Assembly: GCA_965226865.1 (NCBI GenBank)
Contig: CBDDEH010000003.1
Span: 496,001 to 560,000 of the forward strand
Direction of reading: 5' to 3'
Source: CBDDEH01 sp965226865
GTDB taxonomy: Bacteria; Chloroflexota; Dehalococcoidia; Lucifugimonadales; JAGWBF01
DNA: 64,000 nucleotides
Both the position numbers and the translations under genes were made by a program. Positions 35,102 through 43,472 of this stretch are shown here, piece after piece. The notes beneath the pieces were generated by a model, which saw only the letters and a list, made by a program, of their open reading frames with translations, did not search any database and was not told the origin of the DNA. Numbering within the stretch: position 1 is the stretch's first letter; each line of letters begins with the position of its first letter.

Positions 35102-36302
35102 CGTTTTTTAACTCGGTTCTACTGAGCCGTAGCGTACGGATCCGCCGTCCTAAGACCGAGACGATCTCAATGTTGACCCCGTCGAGGGTTACCAAATCGC
35201 CAACTTGAGGCATTCTGCCTAGTTTGCTTGAGACCAGACCTCCGACTGTATCTATCGACTCCTCTTCTTTTGCTGAAAGCAATTCTGGAAGGTCATCCAG
35301 GCTGACCCTACCATCCAGGAGGATGTCGCCGTTCTCCATTGGCATCATGCTGGGCTCTTGGCCCTCAGAAAATTCGTCCTCGATCTCGCCGACAATTTCT
35401 TCCATCAGGTCCTCGATTGTGATGAGCCCCTCGACGCCTCCATACTCATCTACGACGATGGCCATTTGCGTCCGCTTTTCTTGAAGTTCTTTAAGGAGTT
35501 CGTCCAGATGTTTCGACTCGGGAGTAAAAAAGGCAGGACGTATCAAGTCTTCTGCCACGGGCATTTTCCCTCGTTTGGACAAAAAGGGGAGCAAGTCTCG
35601 AGAGTGCACTACGCCTATGATGTGGTCCGGGGATTCGCTGTAGACCGGTAGGCGGCTGTGGCCGGTTTCGAGCATGCGTTGCGCTACTTCTTTTACAGTC
35701 GTTTCCTTTTCAACGGCAACAAAGTCCACTCTGGGTATCATCACCTCGCGTGCAGTAGTCTCGTCCAAGCGCAATATGGAACGGATCATCAGACGTTCCC
35801 TTGGATCCAGACTTGCCTGCTCCTCTTCAGAGATAAACATCGTGGCTGTTTCTTCCGTATCCGCCCTGTCCTCGTCACCTGAGAATAGCCCGCCGTTGTC
35901 AGTTTGTAGCGATCGATCGTCAGGATTCTGCTCTGACGTCCTGGAAAGATTTACAAACAGGCCTTGGAGTGGTTTGGCGAGTACGATTGAGAATGTAGGG
36001 AATCTGGTGGAAACAAAACCTACCGCAGAGTAGAGCGCCAGGACCAAAAACAGCCAGCCCACTCCAGTGCCGATTTCCACCGACAGTGAGGATGTCTGGC
36101 TTCGGACGAGAACGTGCCCCGAAAGAATAACGGCTATCACAGCGGATAGCTGTAGAAACCTGATGCTTAACGGAGCAACGCGTTCTGAGCGAGGCCTAGC
36201 GTGATTCGAGCGCGTGGCAATGCGTTCCACCACACTGAAGTAAAGGAATGCAAGTGAAAATGCTACCAGGGAAAGGGTTGACGATAAACTATCTGTATCC
36301 AA
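35097..36302 (-). CDS. CorC/HlyC-family protein with CBS pair
   Basis: 401 residues. N-terminal membrane segments (LSLVAFSLAFLYFSVVERI; LSAVIAVILSGHVL; GWLFLVLALYSAVGF) in place of a full DUF21, then CBS domains (REVMIPRVDFVAVEKETTVKEV; HIIGVVHSRDLLPFL; MAIVVDEYGGVEGLITIED) and the CorC_HlyC domain (ILLDGRVSLDDLPELL). Linked to Mg/Co efflux or tolerance in the family. A second paralogue lies at 46247-47515. Confidence 0.87.
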   Translation of the reverse strand: MDTDSLSSTLSLVAFSLAFLYFSVVERIATRSNHARPRSERVAPLSIRFLQLSAVIAVILSGHVLVRSQTSSLSVEIGTGVGWLFLVLALYSAVGFVSTRFPTFSIVLAKPLQGLFVNLSRTSEQNPDDRSLQTDNGGLFSGDEDRADTEETATMFISEEEQASLDPRERLMIRSILRLDETTAREVMIPRVDFVAVEKETTVKEVAQRMLETGHSRLPVYSESPDHIIGVVHSRDLLPFLSKRGKMPVAEDLIRPAFFTPESKHLDELLKELQEKRTQMAIVVDEYGGVEGLITIEDLMEEIVGEIEDEFSEGQEPSMMPMENGDILLDGRVSLDDLPELLSAKEEESIDTVGGLVSSKLGRMPQVGDLVTLDGVNIEIVSVLGRRIRTLRLSRTELKNE

Positions 36303-36361
36303 GGCCTCTTACCCCGTCGCCCCAAAAGTTGAGGCGAAGAGGCCAGGTCACGACCTGTAGC

Positions 36362-37726
36362 TTACTCCTTTGGCCGTTTGTCCTTGAGTTCCTTTATTTT
36401 AGCAGGAACGCCGACAGCGAGTCTATGGGGAGGTACGTCATTTGTTACAACTGAACCTGCTCCGGTGGTAGCCCCTTCGCCAACAGTTACGGGAGCTACT
36501 AGCATCGAGTCTGAGCCAATAAAGGCATCATCCTCTATCAGGGTTCTGTGCTTTGATACTCCGTCGTAGTTGCATGTGACCGTGCCGGCACCGATGTTCA
36601 CGTTTTTGCCTATTGTGGCGTCGCCTACGTACCCGAAGTGCCCCATTACCGCTCCGGAACCAAACCGGCTGTTTTTGATCTCGGAGAAGCTACCAATGTG
36701 GACGCCTCGTTCCAGATGTGTCCCAGGCCGTAGGCGGCTAAACGGGCCCACATCCACCGTCTCCTCGACAGTGGCCTCCTCAAGAAATGATGCGACGACC
36801 TTGACGTTGTCGGCCAGGACCGAATCGCGTATTACCGCTCCAGGCCCGAGCGTACAGTTGGCGCCGATTGCGGAGTTGCCTAAAATGAGGGTATTCGGGT
36901 AAATGACCGTATCCTCTCCTATTTCCACTCCAGAGTCGATAAGAATCGAGGCCGGATCCAGCATGGTCACGCCGGACCGCATCAACCCTTCTCGTATGCG
37001 GTGCCTCAGAACTCCTTCAGCGTGGGCAAGCTGAACCCGGTTGTTGATCCCGATAACCTCATCGGGGTCTTGTGTCACAACGGCTTCGACGCTGCCCTCA
37101 CCGGTGCTCGCTATCTCCACCAGCGACGTGATGTAAAATTCCCCTCCCGGAGACCTGTCGATTTTCGGAAGGGCGTTCCACAGCCAGGATGCCTTGAAGC
37201 CATAGACTCCGCTGTTGACCTCGGCTTCGTTGCCGCGTTCTTCGGATATCTCAGAAGCCTCGACGATTCGAGTAACTTTTCCAGTATCTCCTCTAATAAT
37301 CTGCCCCATGCCTTCCAGTGAGGTTGTGCGGGCTAAGAGAAGGGTAACAAGAGCGTTCTGAGAAGTATGATAAGAACCGACCTTATTAAGAGTGCCGGCG
37401 GTGATGAGTGGCGAATCTGAGCCCAGTACTAATATGTTTTCAGCTTGATCTTTTATGGTAGCCGATGCCTGCAACAGTGCGTGCCCAGTTCCCAGAGGCT
37501 CATTCTGGTACGCGTATTCTACGCTCTCTCCCAGCGCTTCTTGTATCGAATCTCCGGTTTCAGGCGACACCACCACGACTATCCGGCTGACTCCAGCGCC
37601 TTTGAGAGCTTCTACTGGATACTTGATTAAGGCTTGGCCGCATACAGTGTGCAGCACCTTGGGTTTGCTTGACTTCATCCTGGTGCCTTTGCCTGCTGCC
37701 AGGACGATGCCGGCCCAACGTTCCAT
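36362..37726 (-). CDS. glmU: Bifunctional GlmU (GlcNAc-1-P uridyltransferase/acetyltransferase)
   Basis: 454 residues. Makes UDP-GlcNAc for peptidoglycan. N-terminal nucleotidyltransferase with GIVLAAGKGTRMKSSKPKVL, then the left-handed beta-helix acetyltransferase (hexapeptide repeats about 255-430) with the GHFGYVGDATIGKNVNIGAG and TVTCNYDGVSKHRT motifs. The end is SLGVGVPAKIK-like (LAVGVPAKIKEL). Starts at ATG. It is 59 bases upstream of the CorC-like gene on the same strand. Confidence 0.96.
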   Translation of the reverse strand: MERWAGIVLAAGKGTRMKSSKPKVLHTVCGQALIKYPVEALKGAGVSRIVVVVSPETGDSIQEALGESVEYAYQNEPLGTGHALLQASATIKDQAENILVLGSDSPLITAGTLNKVGSYHTSQNALVTLLLARTTSLEGMGQIIRGDTGKVTRIVEASEISEERGNEAEVNSGVYGFKASWLWNALPKIDRSPGGEFYITSLVEIASTGEGSVEAVVTQDPDEVIGINNRVQLAHAEGVLRHRIREGLMRSGVTMLDPASILIDSGVEIGEDTVIYPNTLILGNSAIGANCTLGPGAVIRDSVLADNVKVVASFLEEATVEETVDVGPFSRLRPGTHLERGVHIGSFSEIKNSRFGSGAVMGHFGYVGDATIGKNVNIGAGTVTCNYDGVSKHRTLIEDDAFIGSDSMLVAPVTVGEGATTGAGSVVTNDVPPHRLAVGVPAKIKELKDKRPKE

Positions 37727-37886
37727 TTTTACCCCCGGACGGGCCCAGTTGATATCTGAATGTTCTCTGGGTCAGGTCAATGGTAATTTGACCGCGTGTT
37801 GTTGGTCAAGGATTGCAGTACGTTTACAGCCGCAAATCGCCCTATACCGTATAGGGGCCAGATAGTGGCATGGACTTAGCCGATGG

Positions 37887-37892
37887 TATAAT
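37887..37892 (+). promoter_or_regulatory. -10 element; probable leaderless start of antiporter mRNA
   Basis: TATAAT ends 8 bases before the GTG start of the antiporter, so transcription should begin at or next to the start codon. No clear -35 and no ribosome site. Confidence 0.5.
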
Positions 37893-37900
37893 CTGCGATT

Positions 37901-39193
37901 GTGTTTAGCATAGGCGCCGAGAACGGCGTAGACCTAACAGAAATAGTTACCGATCTTGTCATTCAATTGGGGATCATACTCCTGGCTGCCAAACTGGCCG
38001 GGGAGCTGGCCCAAAGATATCTGAGAATACCCGCTGTTCTGGGAGAGTTGGGGATCGGAATTGCCATTGGTCCCTTCGCCCTGGGGGGAGTGGAAATCTT
38101 TGGGTTAGGTCCTCTGTTCCCAGAGCTCGCAACCGTAATACCTGTATCGCCAGAGCTTTGGTCTGTCGCCCAGATTGCCTCCATAGTGCTCCTGTTTGTC
38201 GTCGGCCTCGAGACCGACCTGGCACGGTTTTTCAAGTATGCAGGCCCTGGCGTCGCCGTCGCCGCAGGCGGGGTGATATTGCCATTTGCCTTTGGTATGG
38301 GGGCTACCGAGTTGATGGGGTTTGCCGGTGAGGACGGGTTTTTCTCAAATGAAGCCCTTTTCATGGGGGCAATCATGACCGCGACATCTGTCGGTATAAC
38401 CGCTCGGGTACTGGCGGACCTCGGCAAGCTGGATTCGGCGGAAGGCGTAACCGTAGTCGCCGCAGCCGTCGTGGATGATGTGATCGGCATACTAATCCTG
38501 ACTGTTGTGGTAGGTATCAGCGGCGGTGACGACGTCAGCGTTAGCAGTGTTAGCTGGATAGGGTTCAAGGCAATTGCTTTCTGGCTCGGCCTAACTGGTA
38601 TCGGCATTCTAGTTGCTCCGTACATCGCAACCTTTCTATCCAGATTGAAAGTCCCCGGAGCAACGATCGCGATACTACTTGGCGTGGCTTTTTTGGCCGC
38701 GGGGATGGCGGAAACCTTTGGATTGGCCTTCATCATAGGAGCTTTCTCAATTGGATTGGCCTTTTCTCGCACTGAGCTATCCAGGAGCATGGAGGAGCCG
38801 CTCAACGCCGTGTATAACGCTGTCGTGCCTATATTCTTCGTCGTTATGGGGATGCTGGTTGATGTCTCAGCGATGTCGGAGGCGATCGTTTTTGGCCTGG
38901 TAATAACTGGCCTGGCGATCGTCGGTAAAGTTGCAGGTGGGGGTCTCCCGGCGCTGGGAACCGGCTTTAACTTACGCGGGGCAACCCGAGTCGGGTTTGG
39001 GATGTTACCTAGAGGAGAAGTCGCGCTTATCATCGCTGGAATCGGGCTTTCGGCCGACATCATCGGTCCTGATTTGTTCGGGGTGAGCATAATGATGACT
39101 GTGGTGACGACTCTGATGGCGCCCCTGGTTCTGATTCCCCTTTTCGCAAGGGGAGGCAGCGGGGTAAAAGAGGCTGCTTCTTCCGAGGAATAG
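37901..39193 (+). CDS. CPA2-type cation:proton antiporter
   Basis: 430 residues with about 12 membrane segments. Sodium or potassium/proton exchange. Early motif IPAVLGELGIGIAIGPFALGG, VLLFVVGLETDLARFFKYAG, then GAIMTATSVGITARVLADLG and VVDDVIGILILTVV (the charged Asp-Asp in the transport core). Late motif AVVPIFFVVMGMLVDVSAM. No C-terminal TrkA-N domain, so it is a short type. Start GTG, probably leaderless. Confidence 0.9.
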   Translation: MFSIGAENGVDLTEIVTDLVIQLGIILLAAKLAGELAQRYLRIPAVLGELGIGIAIGPFALGGVEIFGLGPLFPELATVIPVSPELWSVAQIASIVLLFVVGLETDLARFFKYAGPGVAVAAGGVILPFAFGMGATELMGFAGEDGFFSNEALFMGAIMTATSVGITARVLADLGKLDSAEGVTVVAAAVVDDVIGILILTVVVGISGGDDVSVSSVSWIGFKAIAFWLGLTGIGILVAPYIATFLSRLKVPGATIAILLGVAFLAAGMAETFGLAFIIGAFSIGLAFSRTELSRSMEEPLNAVYNAVVPIFFVVMGMLVDVSAMSEAIVFGLVITGLAIVGKVAGGGLPALGTGFNLRGATRVGFGMLPRGEVALIIAGIGLSADIIGPDLFGVSIMMTVVTTLMAPLVLIPLFARGGSGVKEAASSEE

Positions 39194-39237
39194 ATCAGCT
39201 TGTTCGGCAATCTTGGCCATGGTATTCTTAGCCCAAA

Positions 39238-39312
39238 GCCCCCGTAGCTCAGCGGATAGAGCGCTGGCCTCCGAAGCCAGAAGCGGGAGTTCGAGTCTCC
39301 CCGGGGGTACCA
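39238..39312 (+). tRNA. tRNA-Arg(CCG)
   Basis: Acceptor GCCCCCG pairs with CGGGGGT (one G-U), A73 and encoded CCA. Anticodon loop CTCCGAA gives CCG. T-arm GGGAGTTCGAGTCTCCC. Confidence 0.95.
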
Positions 39313-39339
39313 CCCATCAGCCAATCAGTTGACAGTCGA

Positions 39340-39414
39340 CGGGGCGTGGCGCAGCGGTAGCGCGCCTGGTTTGGGACCAGGAGGTCGGCAGTTCGAACCT
39401 GCCCGCCCCGACCA
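39340..39414 (+). tRNA. tRNA-Pro(TGG)
   Basis: Acceptor CGGGGCG with CGCCCCG, A73, encoded CCA. Anticodon stem CCTGG-TTTGGGA-CCAGG, anticodon TGG. T-arm GGCAGTTCGAACCTGCC. 27 bases after tRNA-Arg. Confidence 0.96.
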
Positions 39415-39504
39415 TCCACGCTGGGAGCCCAATCGTATAATACTTTATCCAGGTCGACTCGCCGCTTTTGGCCTATAACCGTTGGCCTATTTGAGACGTT
39501 AACC

Positions 39505-40473
39505 ATGTTCTTGTTCGGAATGACGAAGTTCGGTCTAGCCTTATTGGCTGTCGCCAGCCTTGTCTCCGTCGCTTGCTCAGGCGCATCTCCGACTTCGACT
39601 GCAGTTCCAACGCCAACCTTGACTGCTCCCCCAACTTCGACACCTCAGCCTACGTCTACACCTACCGAAATGCAGGCCGACTCCACCACGCTGAACCTGA
39701 TAATCGTTTCTTCGGACCTTGGGACAGGACCCAACAGGTTGGCTTTCGCTATCCTCGACCAGCACGGCGAGTCCGTTAATGTGCCCGCAGTTGGTGCCTC
39801 GACGACCTTTCCCGCCAACGCATCGAGTCCTACTTCACAGCAGGTCGTCGAGGCCCGCTTTCGTCCATGGCCCGTAGGACGAAACCGGGGCGTGTATACA
39901 AGCCAGGTCAATTTCGACCAGGCCGGCCTATGGGACGTCAGCGTGACCGTGCCGTTACCGGACGGTGGGGCCAAAGATGTCAGGCAAGCTATTCAAGTGA
40001 CAGAGAAAAGTTCTACTCCAGCTATTGGTTCCCCGGCGCCCCAAAGCGTGAACAAGACGATTCACGACGTCGAGAGTTTCAAAGAATTGACTACTGCGGA
40101 TCCACCTGACCCAGAGTTGTATCAGTTGACCATTTCCGACGCCTTGAAGGCCGGTAAACCGCTGTTAGTAGCGTTTGCGACGCCTGCGTTCTGTCAAACG
40201 GCCACCTGCGGTCCGCAGATTGCGGTTATCGAGGAAATCAAGGAGAAGTACAAAGGCAGGGTCAATTTCATTCACGTCGAGGTATGGGACAATCCTGATG
40301 AAATCCAAGGGGACCTGAGCCGAGCCAGGACTGCCCCTGCCGTAGTGGAATGGGGACTATTGACCGAGCCATGGACGTTCATAGTAGATAGACAGGGCAA
40401 GATAACAGCCAAGTTTGAGGCTTTTACCATCGCCGAGGAAATCGAGGAGGGCCTTCAAGCTGTTCTCGGGTGA
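39505..40473 (+). CDS. Lipoprotein with thioredoxin-like C-terminal domain
   Basis: 322 residues. Lipobox LVSVAC near residue 23, then a Thr/Pro linker (TPTLTAPPTSTPQPTSTPTE), a beta-rich middle domain, and a thioredoxin-like domain with LLVAFATPAFCQTATCGPQ (a CxxxxC pair, not CxxC) and EPWTFIVDRQGKITAKFEAF. Acts outside the membrane, perhaps as a redox or copper-linked protein of the SCO/TlpA type; the exact role is unknown. Confidence 0.8.
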   Translation: MFLFGMTKFGLALLAVASLVSVACSGASPTSTAVPTPTLTAPPTSTPQPTSTPTEMQADSTTLNLIIVSSDLGTGPNRLAFAILDQHGESVNVPAVGASTTFPANASSPTSQQVVEARFRPWPVGRNRGVYTSQVNFDQAGLWDVSVTVPLPDGGAKDVRQAIQVTEKSSTPAIGSPAPQSVNKTIHDVESFKELTTADPPDPELYQLTISDALKAGKPLLVAFATPAFCQTATCGPQIAVIEEIKEKYKGRVNFIHVEVWDNPDEIQGDLSRARTAPAVVEWGLLTEPWTFIVDRQGKITAKFEAFTIAEEIEEGLQAVLG

Positions 40474-40486
40474 TTCTGTTTACAGG

Positions 40487-40813
40487 CTAGTCGATGATCC
40501 TGACAGCCAACAAGCCTTCAGGCGTTTCTTTGAAGTGCACTGTCACGGGAATGCCGAGGGCCTGATGTTCCCTTAAATGAGATGGTGTGAAACCTACGAA
40601 ACCCTCCGACCTGAAAACTACTAGGTTTCCGTTCTCATCTCGGATGGTTATCGATGCCAGTTCTGTCAGAGATCGAGACTCCAGTTCAACGATCATACCC
40701 CGAACTGTCATGGTATCAGAGCCGCTTCCAGGTGCTGAACTGCCGTTACCCCCGCAGCCAAAAGCCACTGTTGTTAATATCATACAGAGCAGCAACAGAG
40801 GCAAAAACCGCAT
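40487..40813 (-). CDS. Small lipoprotein
   Basis: 108 residues from ATG at 40813. Signal with lipobox VAFGC, then a Gly/Ser linker and a beta-strand-rich domain (MTVRGMIVELESRSLTELAS, ITIRDENGNLVVFRSEGFV) that may be OB-like. Convergent with the thioredoxin-like lipoprotein, 13 bases apart. Function unknown. Confidence 0.68.
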   Translation of the reverse strand: MRFLPLLLLCMILTTVAFGCGGNGSSAPGSGSDTMTVRGMIVELESRSLTELASITIRDENGNLVVFRSEGFVGFTPSHLREHQALGIPVTVHFKETPEGLLAVRIID

Positions 40814-40892
40814 AGCTAAAGGATACACCTGCCCACGTTGAGGGGGCCATGGTTAGGGTTCTAGACGAAAGTGGCTATTCGGAGGCTTGGGG

Positions 40893-41948
40893 TTACCAGG
40901 AGGGTTGAATATCGTCCGCGGCGTTATTCGTGAGACGCTTTTGGCTATTACCATCTGCGTCCATAACGAAGATTTCCCCGGTACCGTAGACGAAAGAAAC
41001 GAATGCGATATGTTTTCCATTGCGTGACCAAACTGGTTTTTCATCTGCCGCCTCATTAAATGTAAGGCGCCTCTGGTTCGAACCGTCGGCCATCATTACG
41101 TATATTTCCCCATTTCCGTCGCGCGCGGATACATAAGCAATCATTTTTCCATCCGGGGACCAGGCAGGTTGAGAATCGTCAGATGTGTTGTGAGTTAATC
41201 GGGTCTGATCTGACCCGTTAGAGTCAATAACATATATCTCGGCATTGCCGTCCCTTTCCGACGTCACAACGAGCTGACTTCCGTTGGGGGACCACCTGGC
41301 GTCGTAGTCTTTAGTAGTAGTTAGTTGCCTCAGGTTGACTCCATCGGGATTGCGTACGAAGATACCATCTTCCACGTCAGGTCCTTTGAGGCTGAAAGCG
41401 AGCCATTCTCCGTCGGGCGACCAGTCATATATCTCCGGCTCGTCCTCATCGAAAGTGACTCGGGTGAAGTTAGACCCGTTAGCATCCATAAGATATATTT
41501 CCGGTTGGTCATCCCTGTGCGAGATGAAGGCGATCCTGCCGCCGTTGGGAGACCAAAGGTGCATGGAGTCAGAGCCGGGCGCGTTTGTCAGCCTAGCTAT
41601 GTTCTCCCCCTTAGCATCAACGACGTTGATGTCAATATTTCCTTCAACATCTCCTAATCCCTGAGATACGAAGGTGATAGACTTCTTGTCCGGAGACCAA
41701 AGGGGCTGAGTATCCGAATCACTGTTGTTGGTAAGGGCCGTCTGCTCCGAGCCGTCGAGATTCATTACGAATATCTCTGCATCGCCATCCCTGAAGGACA
41801 CGAAGGCGATCTTGTCTTTATCCTCGCCGCCTGAGCAGGCGGAGACGATAAACAAAAACAGGCAGCCGAAGCCTACGACCAACAGTAGCCTGGGTGGGAC
41901 AGAACTCACCCATATCTTAAAAAGTGTATGTGCAGTCAAACTGGCCAT
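40893..41948 (-). CDS. PD40/TolB-like beta-propeller lipoprotein
   Basis: 351 residues. Lipobox IVSAC near residue 39. At least six WD40-like (PD40) repeats, each of the type IAFVSFRDGDAEIFVMNLDG ... LTNN ... PLWSPDKK. Likely a six-bladed propeller outside the membrane; TolB-like by repeat, but no Tol-Pal genes are nearby, so a binding or scaffold role is inferred only. Confidence 0.85.
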   Translation of the reverse strand: MASLTAHTLFKIWVSSVPPRLLLVVGFGCLFLFIVSACSGGEDKDKIAFVSFRDGDAEIFVMNLDGSEQTALTNNSDSDTQPLWSPDKKSITFVSQGLGDVEGNIDINVVDAKGENIARLTNAPGSDSMHLWSPNGGRIAFISHRDDQPEIYLMDANGSNFTRVTFDEDEPEIYDWSPDGEWLAFSLKGPDVEDGIFVRNPDGVNLRQLTTTKDYDARWSPNGSQLVVTSERDGNAEIYVIDSNGSDQTRLTHNTSDDSQPAWSPDGKMIAYVSARDGNGEIYVMMADGSNQRRLTFNEAADEKPVWSRNGKHIAFVSFVYGTGEIFVMDADGNSQKRLTNNAADDIQPSW

Positions 41949-42105
41949 AGGCTCTTTTCGTTGTCTACTTTAAGCAAGTGATACTCTCAGGACATTCAAG
42001 CGTGACGATTGTAGCAGATAGCGGTTCTTGAATAAAATTAAGAATAATATCAAAATTCAGAGAAAATCGGGTCTTCGGGAAGGGACGAAAACCAGAACGC
42101 TTCTG

Positions 42106-43290
42106 TTATGGCTTGGGTGTGATTGAGGCCAGAACCGGATTTACGAAGTTGAGAGCCTTGCTCAAAACGGGGTGATTTAGCATTTTCATTATGAATCCGC
42201 TATGCCAATCGAAGGCGACGGCTCTGGACTCGACCAGCTCAGAATGTAAACCATTACTGGCTACCGACTGCATCAGCGAGTCGATTTGGTGGTCGGGCAG
42301 GACTTCAAAGAGCCGGCGAGCGCTATAGCCAATCTCAAGTTCTCGGGATAACAAGGATTTCCACTTTGCCTGGTAGGTTTTTAACTGGTTCGCCGAAAGA
42401 TCCTGTTTCGAGAAAGCCTCGTGTAGTGTTTCGGCAGCGGTTTCACTGGCCAGGAGGGCATAATATATGCCACCACCAGTAGTTGGCTTCACCTGGCCAG
42501 CAGCATCTCCAACGACGAGCAGCCTATTGCCGAACGTTCTGGACAGGGGACGAAGAGGTATGCCCCATTTAGACGGAGCCTTGGTTACTTCATTGATTAT
42601 GCCTTCCGATTGGAGTTTTAAGATAAGCTGTTCTAGCAAATCGCTTCCATGACGACGCGACAGGAGACCAATGAGAGCCTTTCCTTCTGTTGTTGGAGCA
42701 AGCCATGCGAAGAACCCCGGAGCGACATCCTTGCCGAAGTAGATGTGGATCCGGTCCACGTGGGGCGCAAGCACCTCTCCTTGGACACCAGTGACCATGT
42801 CTCGTACTTTCTGCAGGCCCAGTTGGCTCGTCAGTTCCGAGCCAAATCCGCTGGCGATCACTATTGCCTTGCATTTAAGGGTGCGTTGTTCGTCTCCGAC
42901 TGAGACTTGAACGCTGGTGGTCTCTCCGTTGGGATAGATGCCAGTGACCCGGTGTCCTAGCAAATAATTGGCGCCCCTTTGGCGTGCTTTCTCGGCGAAA
43001 GAGGCTACATACCCAACCCTGTTCACCACATATGCTTGCGTCTCTGGGCGAGCTACGTCTATAGCTTTTCCGCTAGGGGTGACGACACGTGCCGATCTGG
43101 CCTCTCGATAGATTAACGAACTGTCGGCCGGGAATCGCTGGAGACATTCGCTTCCGACGATTCCAGTGCACAATTTGTCGCCGATTTCCTGGCGCCAATC
43201 GACCACGGTTACGTCGTAGCCAAGGCTGGACAACCTGTAAGCAGTATTGGTGCCGGCAGGTCCGGCTCCAATTATGATGACGTCATTCAA
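42106..43290 (-). CDS. Geranylgeranyl reductase family FAD protein
   Basis: 394 residues. FAD-dependent isoprenoid reductase family. N-terminal dinucleotide site IIIGAGPAGTNTAYRLSSLG, KLCTGIVGSECLQRF with a Cys typical of the family, and a second FAD motif RLLVVGDAAGQVKPTTGGGI (about residue 265). Substrate could be a polyprenyl chain of a quinone or lipid. Stands alone. Confidence 0.87.
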   Translation of the reverse strand: MNDVIIIGAGPAGTNTAYRLSSLGYDVTVVDWRQEIGDKLCTGIVGSECLQRFPADSSLIYREARSARVVTPSGKAIDVARPETQAYVVNRVGYVASFAEKARQRGANYLLGHRVTGIYPNGETTSVQVSVGDEQRTLKCKAIVIASGFGSELTSQLGLQKVRDMVTGVQGEVLAPHVDRIHIYFGKDVAPGFFAWLAPTTEGKALIGLLSRRHGSDLLEQLILKLQSEGIINEVTKAPSKWGIPLRPLSRTFGNRLLVVGDAAGQVKPTTGGGIYYALLASETAAETLHEAFSKQDLSANQLKTYQAKWKSLLSRELEIGYSARRLFEVLPDHQIDSLMQSVASNGLHSELVESRAVAFDWHSGFIMKMLNHPVLSKALNFVNPVLASITPKP

Positions 43291-43472
43291 CCCCGTTAAA
43301 ACCCTCCAGGATATTTTGCCTGCTGCACTTTATTTTCCAACCTAATTCAAGCATGTGATTATACTATTCGTGCTCTAGATACGCCAGGCTATTGCCCGTT
43401 TTCCATTGCCCCGTTCCCATTGCCCGTTAGATTGATTGAAGCGTGGGAGCAAAGTTGCTTGGCTGATGTAGA

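Noticed and set aside
37963..39324. 453-codon ORF antisense to the antiporter
   Set aside because: Low-complexity Pro/Thr/Ser shadow of membrane-protein codons.
43388..43428. Short imperfect tandem (CCCGTTTTCCATTG / CCCCGTTCCCATTG / CCCGTTAG)
   Set aside because: Too short and degenerate to be a CRISPR or regulatory array.
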